DNA of 10,479 bases from assembly GCA_030633185.1 (NCBI GenBank), contig DAOVTG010000072.1:1-10479 (forward strand). The letters run 5' to 3'. Every line of letters begins with the position of its first letter. Positions within the stretch are counted from its first letter, which is position 1. The DNA is from Deltaproteobacteria bacterium. GTDB taxonomy: Bacteria; Desulfobacterota; Anaeroferrophillalia; Anaeroferrophillales; Tharpellaceae. The position numbers and the translations under genes are program-made. The notes beneath the pieces are model-generated. The model worked only from the letters and a program-made list of their open reading frames with translations. It did no database searches and was not told the origin of the DNA. Below are positions 1-7,742 of this stretch, in pieces.

Positions 1-15
1 CGGGAGACCCATAAA

Positions 16-1920
16 TTAATCCAAGGGAACCGCACTCAGTCCGGCTTTCCAGGTTGTAAATTTGTTTTCATAAAGAAGAAAAGCCGTTACCGGCCGGCTT
101 GATTCAATCACCATAGAACCTTCCAACTCCCGTTGAAAAAGAGTGTAGAGATCGTGCTGTACACTTCCGTTGGAAGGTATTGTTGATGGTATCTGATCAA
201 TCAGAAGCCCATCACCGTTATAATATTTACAGGTAATATTTGCAACACTACTGTTAGGGTTACAGAGCAGAACAATAGAACGCCAGTTTTGATCAGCGGC
301 CAGGTAGGTAAATAAAAATTTTCGATGCAATGAAGTTTTCAGATCAATATCAAACATTGTCGATGGAGCTGATTCTCCGATCATAGCCAAACCGTTGAGA
401 GGGGCCGTAGAAGAGATCTTAAGCCACCCTTCAGTTACATCTGCCGTATCCGGAACAAAAGCGACCTGCCCATTAGCAGCAATTGTTCCGGTCTCACTAC
501 CCAGATGACTTCCCGAGTTACCATAATAATTGACTTCAAATGAATTTTCGGCTTTGTTCCGATTAGTAAAAGCCAGTCCGATCCAACAACCGGAGCTACT
601 ATCTTTGGAAAAATAGGGAATATAAGCAAAATGAGTATAGGAAACAGAATCCATCATCCACCCAGAGATATCAGGCTCATTGGCAGAGACCAAACGGCAT
701 GCCCCATTTTCCCGTCTGTCGCCAAAGATGTGGATAGCCACCAAACGATAACTCTCAGTAACAGAATCGTATGTCCAGACCGGCGAACCGCTCTGGCCGG
801 GAGAGGTATCCACGACATGCAACATGATACGATTATTGTCACCTTCGTAGCCAATAACCTGGCCATAATCATACCACATACCGTAACTATTATATTCATC
901 CTTGACCGCTCCCGGATAACCGACAACATGGACAATGGTTGGAGAAGCATCATATACTAACGGTATAAAAGTAGATATCCCGGTAAAACTCTCCTGAAGT
1001 TTGACCACCCCATAATCGTATTCACCTGTCCCTGAACCATTTACGTAACCTCTACTGGTGTCAACTGAAGAATAACTAACCGTTCCATAAGGTTTATCGA
1101 TAGGTTCCCCTTCAGAGTACTGATACTGGCCTGCGGTAACCTTAACATCTCTAGACCATACACCTAGATCCTGATCCCATACGTTATGTCCACAAGTCAA
1201 CACACAAAGCGGAGAGATCAGTGTGCCTGACCCCCTATAGTTATCACGATTCATGTCAAAGCTAAGATAGCAAATGGTATTCCAGGGATAGCTTGTAGTA
1301 TTCGTAACTCGCAACCGGTCATCATTATCATGAATTGACTCACGCATTACCGATTCATCATCGAATTCCATGACGCCGGCGGAACGAGGAACCACACCGA
1401 TAGTAGTATCGTCAACGTTGCTGACGGATACCTCCAACGGCGTTACTTCTCGGTAAATCTGTGGAGTTTTACAAACTGGATTCTTTGTCTTTGGATGATC
1501 AAGAGGACACGGACAGACCACAAGACTGTCTGGTGATTCCAGCGGTTGACGTTCCCACAATTTTGAACCATTCAACAGAACCTGAGCCTCCACCGCCGTC
1601 AACAAACCGGGCTCAGGCTTAATCATCTCAATAGCCAACCGGGTCTCGCCCGCAGCATTAAAGAACTCGTACTCTTTCCATTTGTAGAAGGTATTCTCAA
1701 TCACCTGACATACCAGATGTTCAGCTGATTCACTATCAATGCCGTCCGGACAATCAATCACCGGCATTGATTCTATAACTACTGATTTTTCAACCAGATG
1801 GGCACCGAGCTTCGACCATTTGACAACCTCTCGGGGCGTAGCCAGAACCGCTGATTGTGAAGAAATTACGACGATCAGACTCAGCGTTGCAATAATATAA
1901 TATTTAAATCTCAACAACAT
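16..1920 (-). CDS. Secreted V8-like (S1B) serine endopeptidase with duplicated C-terminal module
   Basis: A predicted exported serine protease of 634 residues. Residues 1-27 form a Sec signal peptide (basic start MLLRFKYY, hydrophobic core to about residue 20, cleavage near AVLA). Residues 28 to about 195 look like a propeptide with several Cys (57, 71, 136, 138, 150). The trypsin-fold domain opens with DDRLRVTNTTSYPW (200-213), which resembles the mature N-terminus of Bacillus glutamyl endopeptidases. The triad is visible: His245 in LTCGHNVWD, Asp302 in EYDYGVVKL, Ser377 in GQSGSPVW. From about 440 to 634 there are two related stretches of about 75-100 residues, probably beta-sandwiches. Glu specificity and self-processing are inferred from the family. 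The gene is last in the minus-strand cluster, 20 nt behind the sigma-54 activator stop, with only a weak ribosome site (AAGAGA). Its target is unknown. It seems more AT-rich in codon use than its neighbours (by eye, not measured). Confidence 0.88.
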   Translation of the reverse strand: MLLRFKYYIIATLSLIVVISSQSAVLATPREVVKWSKLGAHLVEKSVVIESMPVIDCPDGIDSESAEHLVCQVIENTFYKWKEYEFFNAAGETRLAIEMIKPEPGLLTAVEAQVLLNGSKLWERQPLESPDSLVVCPCPLDHPKTKNPVCKTPQIYREVTPLEVSVSNVDDTTIGVVPRSAGVMEFDDESVMRESIHDNDDRLRVTNTTSYPWNTICYLSFDMNRDNYRGSGTLISPLCVLTCGHNVWDQDLGVWSRDVKVTAGQYQYSEGEPIDKPYGTVSYSSVDTSRGYVNGSGTGEYDYGVVKLQESFTGISTFIPLVYDASPTIVHVVGYPGAVKDEYNSYGMWYDYGQVIGYEGDNNRIMLHVVDTSPGQSGSPVWTYDSVTESYRLVAIHIFGDRRENGACRLVSANEPDISGWMMDSVSYTHFAYIPYFSKDSSSGCWIGLAFTNRNKAENSFEVNYYGNSGSHLGSETGTIAANGQVAFVPDTADVTEGWLKISSTAPLNGLAMIGESAPSTMFDIDLKTSLHRKFLFTYLAADQNWRSIVLLCNPNSSVANITCKYYNGDGLLIDQIPSTIPSNGSVQHDLYTLFQRELEGSMVIESSRPVTAFLLYENKFTTWKAGLSAVPLD

Positions 1921-1940
1921 GATTTTTTTCTCTTAATAAT

Positions 1941-3374
1941 TTACTGATTTTCCCTCGAATCGCCATATTTCTCCCGGTACTCCTTTAACTTATTTCTTAA
2001 GGTTCTGATACTGATACCAAGCTGGGCTGCTGCATGCGTGCGATTTGAGTCAACCTCACGCAAGGTTTTGTAAATCATATAGCGCTCAACCTCCGCCAGG
2101 GTGGTACCGGCCGGGAGAGGGAGACTTCCAAGCGGGTCGGAAGCGGGTGCCGTTACTCCGATAAGGCCTGAAGATGGTTCAAGGGGAAGCGGTGGCAATT
2201 TCTCGGGATCCGGCATTTTTTCAGGATCGATAAAAAAATCTTCCAGTTCGAGGCGCGGACCGTCGGCCAAAACAACCGCCCGTTCAACCATATTCTCAAG
2301 TTCACGGACGTTGCCGGGATAATTATGGTTAAAGAGAAAACGCCGCGACGGCTCTGATAAGCCCTGAAAACGACGGTTATTGAGTTGGCAGTATTGCGTA
2401 ATGAAGCGCTCCAGTAAAAGTTCTATATCCTGAGGACGATCACGCAAGGGAGGAATGGTTAAGGGAATGACATTGAGACGAAAATAGAGATCTTGACGAA
2501 AATTACCCGCCTCAACCTCTTTTTCCAGATCCCGGTTGGTAGTCGCAATAATCCGCACATCAACAGGTACCGGCTGGCGCCCACCAAGCCGGTCGACCTC
2601 ACCCTCCTGGATCACCCGCAAGAGTTTACTCTGTAGGGAATATGCCATCTCACCAAGCTCATCAAGCAGCAGGGTACCACCATCAGCCTGCTCAAACTTT
2701 CCGATCCGCCGCTGCAGAGCCCCGGTAAAAGCCCCCTTTTCAAAGCCAAAGAGTTCGCTTTCGAGAAGATTTTCGGGCAGGGCCGCACAATTAATGGCGA
2801 CAAAAGGTTTCGCCGCCCGGGGACTGTGACGCTGGAGAAAACGGGCCAGAAGCTCTTTCCCGGTACCACTTTCACCCTGAATCAGAACCGTTGCCCGGGA
2901 GGCGGCCGCCTTCTTTGCCAAACGCATCATTCTGACCATGCGTGGATCCCGAAAGAGCATCTCCTCCGAACCCTCTTTTTCAGGAAGACGAGCCCGACTG
3001 GTAACAATCCCGACAACTTTTGCAGCCAAAGCCTCCAGTGAAAAACTTTTTTTCAACAGATAGTCGACGGCGCCGGCCCGAATAGCGGTCACGGCACCGT
3101 CAACCTTAGGCCGGGCGACAACCGGTAAAATCGCCAATTCGGGATAAGCTCGATGTAGATAGAGCAGCAGACTGTCGCCCTGGAAATCACCATCCAGATC
3201 TCCCATCAGGAGGGCTACCGGAGCCTCCGCCCCCAACACTCGGTCGATATCGGCTGGCAACGCAGTTGCCGTCACCCGCAAACCGGCCTCCACAAGAAGT
3301 TGCGAGAGCGCGCTTGTAAATTGCGCATCACTGTCCCAGAGTACTATTTTAATGAACGACTCTCCTGCTGCCAT
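1941..3374 (-). CDS. Sigma-54-dependent NtrC-family transcriptional activator (FlbD/FlgR/FleR-like HTH)
   Basis: A 477-residue bacterial enhancer-binding protein that would remodel sigma-54 RNA polymerase using ATP. The receiver domain (about 8-122) keeps the acidic residues Asp14/Asp16, a probable phospho-Asp59 and Lys108, but the usual Thr/Ser before Ala87 is Val86 and the region after Asp59 is shortened, so phosphorylation is uncertain. The AAA+ domain (about 143-370) is complete: Walker A GESGTGKE (167-174), sigma-54 contact loop GAFTGA (214-219), Walker B LLLDE (Asp238, Glu239), arginine in YFRLNV, and sensor II YPGNVRELEN. A Pro-rich linker (about 384-420) leads to a Fis-type HTH (about 425-467) ending in SIRTLRNKLKEYREK, a style familiar from the flagellar activators FlbD/FlgR/FleR. 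The 5' end overlaps the TPR gene. The ATG at 3374 has no good ribosome site; an ATT at 3351-3353 does and would give the classic receiver start (M)KIVLWDSD. Target genes are unknown; flagellar control is inference. Confidence 0.93.
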   Translation of the reverse strand: MAAGESFIKIVLWDSDAQFTSALSQLLVEAGLRVTATALPADIDRVLGAEAPVALLMGDLDGDFQGDSLLLYLHRAYPELAILPVVARPKVDGAVTAIRAGAVDYLLKKSFSLEALAAKVVGIVTSRARLPEKEGSEEMLFRDPRMVRMMRLAKKAAASRATVLIQGESGTGKELLARFLQRHSPRAAKPFVAINCAALPENLLESELFGFEKGAFTGALQRRIGKFEQADGGTLLLDELGEMAYSLQSKLLRVIQEGEVDRLGGRQPVPVDVRIIATTNRDLEKEVEAGNFRQDLYFRLNVIPLTIPPLRDRPQDIELLLERFITQYCQLNNRRFQGLSEPSRRFLFNHNYPGNVRELENMVERAVVLADGPRLELEDFFIDPEKMPDPEKLPPLPLEPSSGLIGVTAPASDPLGSLPLPAGTTLAEVERYMIYKTLREVDSNRTHAAAQLGISIRTLRNKLKEYREKYGDSRENQ

Positions 3375-6136
3375 TTAAAATCTTGCACCGCGGTTTGGGC
3401 TGAAACGGTCCAGGGACTCTCCCGATAATCCTGCTTTAAGCGCTTAAGGAGCGCTTCAATCTTCGCCTCTTGAGAAAGGCCGATCTGACAACGCAGCTGC
3501 CAGTAGAATAATTCGGGCAGTTCCGAAACCGGAGCCAACAGAACCAGTTTTGTCAGCCAGGCACTGGCCGCGTCATATTTTTTTTCCTTGTACAACATCC
3601 GAGCCAACCGGTAGCCCATGAGCAAACGTTGATCAACCTCAATCTCTCGCGGATGCGTAAAGGCCAAAACAGCGGTTTGCTGCAGAATTTTTAAAGCATA
3701 CCTTTCCTCTTTTTTGAGCAGTAATAGATCAACCTCTAACAGCCCGATATTCAACCGTTCCTTAATCGCTGACTCAGCCACATCTATCTTAACTTTGTCC
3801 AGCAACTCCAGGGCTTCACGAACCAGACCCCGACGTTTAAGCAAACGCACTTTAAGCAGCAACATCCGGGCTCGCCAGGCGGTCGGCAAAGCCTTGAGAT
3901 CAAGGGTTGCAAGAAAACTCTCAGCCTCTTCAAATCTTTCAAGCCCGATCAGAAGATCACCGACCCCCCAATTAATGACCAATTTCTGCCTAAATGTCGG
4001 TTTGAGTTTTGCGACTTCCCGGTAAACCTCCAGGGCTCCGCTTTTAAAGCCCTCTTTATGCAGAGCCTCGCCGACCCACAAAAAAGGATAGATGGCGCTG
4101 GGACGGGAGAGAAAATCATCACCATACTCATGCTGTAAAGCGACAATGGTTTCGTAATTCGACTCTTTATAACGCTCCTCAATCTCTGCAAAAATTGCTT
4201 TTTTCAAGGTTGTAAATGCGACATCTCTTAGTCCCGGCTCGAGCCGACGGGTCAGCATGACCCCCAACACCTGACGCGCTTTTTCATATTGACCTTGGCG
4301 AAAATAGAGCTGACCAAGCTCAAGCCGGGCGATATCGGTAAAGGGACTCTCGGGATGGTGCTCAATCAGATAACCATAAGCCGCTTCACTCTCAAGAAAG
4401 TCTGCATAATTTTCATTAATCTGTTGCAGTTTCCGTCGAAGCTTATGATCCTCTCCCAGAATAGCCATTTTCAAGCGGGAGACAACATCACCTTCACTAT
4501 CGGGAAACTCTTTTACGACCGTCGTAAACATGAGCATCGCTTCCGGCAGTTTCTTTTCGACAACCAGGATCTCACCAATCTTGGCCAGGGCCTGGGGGGT
4601 ATTTTTATTCTCCGGAAAGAGGTTGCGCATCATCAGAAAATACTCTTTGGCCTCAAGATAGCGCTGCAAGCGATGATAGGAGCTGCCGAGAAGATAGAGC
4701 GAGAGAGGATCACGTTGTAAAAAATCGGGGTCTTTTTCAAGTCCAACCCGGTATTCATCCAAAGCTTGACGTGCTTTACCCAGATAGCTCAGGGCGTTGG
4801 CCCGGTAGTAGTGAGCATAGACCGAAAACCCACCTTCGGGTTGGCGTTCGAGTAAGCTGGAAAAATCATCGTAGGCACTCTGGTAACGTTTCAGGAAAAA
4901 ATTGAGGCGGGCTAGAGCAAAGTTGGCGGCCGCCGCAAAAGGACTCTCAGGATATCGTGTCAACAGGGCCTTATAGACGCTGGCAGCCTCGTAGAAAAAT
5001 TCCATCTTTTCATAGAGACGGGCCACCTGCAAAAAGGCCCATGGAGCCTCGGAATGGTCTTCGTGAATCCGTACTGCACTTAAGAACTCATCAATCACTC
5101 CAGCCAGGCGATCCCGATTGCCACCGGCTACAATAACGGCTTGGGCCCTGGCATCAAAACGCCTGAATTGGGCCGGGATGTTAAGGAAAGAGTCAGGAAA
5201 AGAGTCGATCAATTGACTGAAAAACTCCTCAGCGGCAACATAATCTTCCTCCTGATAAGCTTTTAAAGCCTGATTAAACAACTCCTGGCCGGGTGGCGGA
5301 TCAATTTTCGAACCGGCGGCTATGGGTTCGGGTTCGGCCCCGGGTTCGGCAACCGGGATTTCAACTGGCACTGACGACGGCGACTCTTTTTTCAGATCAA
5401 GCGCAGATCCGATGGGGGGGGGAACCGGTCCACTTTCAGGTTTCTCTGCCAAAACGGCGGCTGGCGGCTCAGCAACGTCTTCGGTTACGGTCGGTAAGGG
5501 TTCTAAACTAGGTTCAGGCACGACTTCAAGCTCAGGTTTCGCTTTGCTCTTTATGGTTTTTTGAACTTTGACTTCCGGTTTGTCCGTATCTTTTGGTGCA
5601 GGTTTTTCCTGCACTTCAGACTCTTCGGTAACCGGAGAGACCACTGCTGCTGATTTTTTGACGGGAGGGGTAACTTTCGCCACCGGCTCCGTGGCCCTGA
5701 TATCAACCACGCACATCGCCGGAGATTCAAAAAGAGAGACCTTGAAATTATAACTGTCAATCTTTAAATAGACAGCTATCTCTAGATACTGTTCTTTTTT
5801 GCTGATATTGACCCCTTTAATCAGGGGGTCGTTAACTAATTTGATCGGCTGGGCCCCGAAGTTGTGGAACTTAAACAGTTTTATCAACAATTTACGGTTT
5901 TCATGATCCTCTTCAGTCTCATAGTAACCGCCTTGGTTCAAACGCATGACGATCCGGGTTTTGGATCTCTTTTTATCACTTTTAAGCTGTATTTTAAGGA
6001 GATTTTTACGATTACGTTCAATTGCCGAAGAGGGCTCCTCCACCCCGACCAGCATTAACCCGACCACAACCAGCATTAAAAGCCAACCGGACCGGGGAAA
6101 ACCCCGCCAAAAGCTGATTATTGCCGGTTTATTCAA
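3344..6136 (-). CDS. Exported AMIN-domain and TPR-repeat envelope protein
   Basis: A 930-residue protein predicted to act in the periplasm or at the envelope. The N-terminus is a Sec signal: basic segment to Trp18, hydrophobic core LLMLVVVGLMLVGV (19-32), possible cleavage after PSSA (38). Residues about 45-148 have the beta-rich pattern of an AMIN domain, the module that targets proteins such as PilQ and AmiC to peptidoglycan. Residues about 150-283 are a low-complexity Pro/Glu/Val/Lys linker of the kind that spans the periplasm. Residues about 285-905 are helical with TPR units (for example AYQEEDYVAAEEFFSQLI, GQLYFRQGQYEKARQVL, ARLYEKMEFFYEAASVYKALL), suggesting a protein-binding scaffold. 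The start is TTG (6136-6134), supported by GAGGAG 8 nt upstream; the first internal ATG lies inside the signal core and would spoil it. It overlaps the upstream activator stop by 4 nt and the downstream activator start, so coupled translation is likely. No enzymatic motif is seen. Partner and exact role are unknown. Confidence 0.88.
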   Translation of the reverse strand: MNKPAIISFWRGFPRSGWLLMLVVVGLMLVGVEEPSSAIERNRKNLLKIQLKSDKKRSKTRIVMRLNQGGYYETEEDHENRKLLIKLFKFHNFGAQPIKLVNDPLIKGVNISKKEQYLEIAVYLKIDSYNFKVSLFESPAMCVVDIRATEPVAKVTPPVKKSAAVVSPVTEESEVQEKPAPKDTDKPEVKVQKTIKSKAKPELEVVPEPSLEPLPTVTEDVAEPPAAVLAEKPESGPVPPPIGSALDLKKESPSSVPVEIPVAEPGAEPEPIAAGSKIDPPPGQELFNQALKAYQEEDYVAAEEFFSQLIDSFPDSFLNIPAQFRRFDARAQAVIVAGGNRDRLAGVIDEFLSAVRIHEDHSEAPWAFLQVARLYEKMEFFYEAASVYKALLTRYPESPFAAAANFALARLNFFLKRYQSAYDDFSSLLERQPEGGFSVYAHYYRANALSYLGKARQALDEYRVGLEKDPDFLQRDPLSLYLLGSSYHRLQRYLEAKEYFLMMRNLFPENKNTPQALAKIGEILVVEKKLPEAMLMFTTVVKEFPDSEGDVVSRLKMAILGEDHKLRRKLQQINENYADFLESEAAYGYLIEHHPESPFTDIARLELGQLYFRQGQYEKARQVLGVMLTRRLEPGLRDVAFTTLKKAIFAEIEERYKESNYETIVALQHEYGDDFLSRPSAIYPFLWVGEALHKEGFKSGALEVYREVAKLKPTFRQKLVINWGVGDLLIGLERFEEAESFLATLDLKALPTAWRARMLLLKVRLLKRRGLVREALELLDKVKIDVAESAIKERLNIGLLEVDLLLLKKEERYALKILQQTAVLAFTHPREIEVDQRLLMGYRLARMLYKEKKYDAASAWLTKLVLLAPVSELPELFYWQLRCQIGLSQEAKIEALLKRLKQDYRESPWTVSAQTAVQDFKWQQESRSLK
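3362..3366 (-). promoter_or_regulatory. Ribosome binding site AGGAG that points to an ATT start for the activator
   Basis: The minus strand reads AGGAG followed by 8 nt and then ATT AAA ATA GTA. This site lies inside the ORF when translated from the ATG at 3374, and within the last codons of the upstream TPR gene. The spacing is ideal for initiation at the ATT (3353-3351). The ATG at 3374 has only AAGA, a weak match, in front of it. ATT is a rare but real initiation codon (infC is the classic example), so this site decides between two starts. It is a prediction from sequence only. Confidence 0.5.
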
Positions 6137-7551
6137 GAGCGGTTCTCCTCAAGCTGATTCCGGCGAATCTTCTCAATCAGGGTTGTCCGGTTTATCTGCA
6201 ACAGGCGGGCGGCCTGTTCTTTAACTCCATGCGTACGTTTTAAAGCTTTTGCAATCAACTCTTTTTCGAGACGGGTCACTTCCGATTTTAAAGAGAGCCC
6301 AGCCTCCGGCAGAGTGACTGCGGCTACAGTTGCCAAAGATTCACCACGACCGGAATCACCGGTTTCAAGTGAGAAAATTTTCTCCGGCAGATCGAGCGGT
6401 ATAATCCAGCCCTCTGGCTTCATGACTGAGGCCCGCTCGATTACATTTTCAAGTTCCCTGACATTGCCCGGCCAATGATAATTTTCGAGCAGCCATAAGG
6501 CTTCCGGAGAAATTCCCGAAACCTGCTCGGCAGCCTCAAAACCCGTGTTAAAACGGGAAAGGAAAAACTCCGCCAAAGCACTGACATCACCACGCCGTTC
6601 CCGTAAAGGTGGCAGGGTTATGGGAACCACATTGAGACGATAATAGAGATCCTCACGAAACCGTTCACTGGCAATATCTTTTTCGAGATCACGATTGGTA
6701 GCCGAAATGATGCGTATATCAATCTTCTTGGGCTCTTTGCGCCAACCTAAAGGTTCGATCGTCTTCTCCTGTAAAAGACGCAGGATCTTAACCTGAAGAA
6801 GAGGCTCCATATCACCAATCTCATCGAGAAAAACGGTACCGCCATCGGCCATCTCAACCCGACCGATACGGTCGCTATGAGCCCCGGTAAAAGCCCCTTT
6901 GACATAACCAAAGAGTTCTGATTCCAGGAGATCATGGGGGATGGCACCACAATTAACCGGGACAAAAGGATTCCGACAACGACGCCCCAGATCATGCAGG
7001 GCCCTGGCCGCCAGCTCTTTCCCAGTGCCACTCTCACCCCGCAGCAACACGCTACTGTCGGCAGCGGCAACCTTTAGGATTTGCCGATAAACCTCCTTCA
7101 TGGGATCAGAGGCCCCGATAAAACCACAAAAACCCTCTTCAAATAAAATTTCATCCGTCGGCAAAGCTCTGCCGGATGCACTTAAAGAGCGAGCTCCGCT
7201 CAAACACTGCTCAATCACACGGCTGGTTTCAGCCTTGCGCAAAGGAGCAAAGAGATAGTTATCAGCCCCACTCTGAAGAGCCCGGCGCACTGCAGACAAC
7301 GCTTCACGCCGACAAATAGCAATCACCGGCATACCCTCTAAAACGGTCTCCTTCAAGAGCACGAGAGAGTTCTGCCAAGAAGCTTCGCCATCCTCTCGAC
7401 AATCAACCAAAGCAAAAGCAATATCCTGCGGCAGAGAGGCCTCCGGCTCAAGCTGTGGGGAGATTAGAAGACCAACCTCGGCCGGCAGAGCTTTGGCAAG
7501 ATCCGAAGACAACTTTTCACTCTCAGTCAGGAGCAAACAGGAAGATGACAT
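6133..7551 (-). CDS. Sigma-54-dependent activator with degenerate receiver (FleQ/FlrA-like)
   Basis: A 472-residue enhancer-binding protein and first gene of the minus-strand cluster. The N-terminal domain (about 4-118) has the receiver fold pattern but lacks key residues: the acidic pair is Glu10/Glu12, Asp50 sits in LVDCRED with no usual downstream pattern, the Thr/Ser position is Ile/Cys (IAICRRE) and the Lys is replaced in YLFAPL. It is therefore probably not phosphorylated, as in FleQ. The AAA+ domain (about 143-380) is intact: Walker A GESGTGKE (172-179), GAFTGA (219-224), Walker B VFLDE (Asp243, Glu244), YYRLNV and sensor II WPGNVRELEN. The Fis-type HTH (about 425-466) ends in INRTTLIEKIRR, close in style to FleQ/FlrA. 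A flagellar or exopolysaccharide master regulator is a reasonable guess, not proven. The ATG at 7551 is preceded by only a weak site (TAGG, 5 nt). The final codons create the ribosome site of the next gene. Confidence 0.93.
   Translation of the reverse strand: MSSSCLLLTESEKLSSDLAKALPAEVGLLISPQLEPEASLPQDIAFALVDCREDGEASWQNSLVLLKETVLEGMPVIAICRREALSAVRRALQSGADNYLFAPLRKAETSRVIEQCLSGARSLSASGRALPTDEILFEEGFCGFIGASDPMKEVYRQILKVAAADSSVLLRGESGTGKELAARALHDLGRRCRNPFVPVNCGAIPHDLLESELFGYVKGAFTGAHSDRIGRVEMADGGTVFLDEIGDMEPLLQVKILRLLQEKTIEPLGWRKEPKKIDIRIISATNRDLEKDIASERFREDLYYRLNVVPITLPPLRERRGDVSALAEFFLSRFNTGFEAAEQVSGISPEALWLLENYHWPGNVRELENVIERASVMKPEGWIIPLDLPEKIFSLETGDSGRGESLATVAAVTLPEAGLSLKSEVTRLEKELIAKALKRTHGVKEQAARLLQINRTTLIEKIRRNQLEENRS
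6145..6150 (-). promoter_or_regulatory. Ribosome binding site GAGGAG for the TTG-started AMIN-TPR gene
   Basis: GAGGAG lies 8 nt before the TTG at 6136-6134 and is formed by the Glu-Glu codons near the end of the upstream activator. It justifies the TTG start. The stop TGA of the activator overlaps the TTG (TTGA), a typical arrangement for translational coupling. Confidence 0.75.
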
Positions 7552-7571
7552 AAAAACCTAAGTTAAAGATG

Positions 7572-7600
7572 TTAATACCGAAAAAACCAACACCTTCCAA
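7572..7600 (-). promoter_or_regulatory. Possible sigma-70 promoter for the regulator cluster
   Basis: On the minus strand TTGGAA (7600-7595), a 17-nt spacer and TATTAA (7577-7572) match the -35 and -10 consensus at 4 of 6 positions each. They lie about 20 nt before the ATG of the first activator gene, leaving a short leader. The region is AT-rich, so chance matches are likely. No GG-N10-GC sigma-54 promoter was found here. Confidence 0.25.
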
Positions 7601-7715
7601 TAACTCAAAAATGGAAAAAAAACAAGTAGATGAAGCAATTAAAAAAGTAAATATTCGGCTTTGTTATGGTTGACGCTTAAGTTACATTGAAAATCCGAGA
7701 ATTTTGCTTCGCTCC

Positions 7716-7742
7716 CACTAACGGGGTCACACCCCAAGAGTG
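7716..7742. other. Hairpin in the purH upstream region
   Basis: CACT, a 3-nt bulge, GGGGT, loop CAC, ACCCC, a 3-nt bulge and AGTG form a symmetric stem (7716-7719 with 7739-7742; 7723-7727 with 7731-7735). No T-run follows on either strand, so it is not a standard intrinsic terminator. It may belong to a degenerate repeat (see the purH-purD gap) or to the purH leader RNA. Confidence 0.4.

Noticed and set aside
4289..4720. 143-codon plus-strand frame opposite the TPR gene
   Set aside because: Antisense shadow of a clear coding region, with no ribosome site or domain.
5290..5520. Repetitive DNA that could be taken for a tandem repeat
   Set aside because: It encodes the Pro/Glu/Val-rich linker of the AMIN-TPR protein; the repetition is amino-acid composition bias, not a regular DNA repeat.
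7611..7673. 20-codon ORF (MEKKQVDEAIKKVNIRLCYG) upstream of purH
   Set aside because: No Shine-Dalgarno sequence precedes it, it sits in an A-rich stretch that favours Lys codons, and it lies too far from purH for a typical leader peptide. It could be a gene remnant but this cannot be supported.
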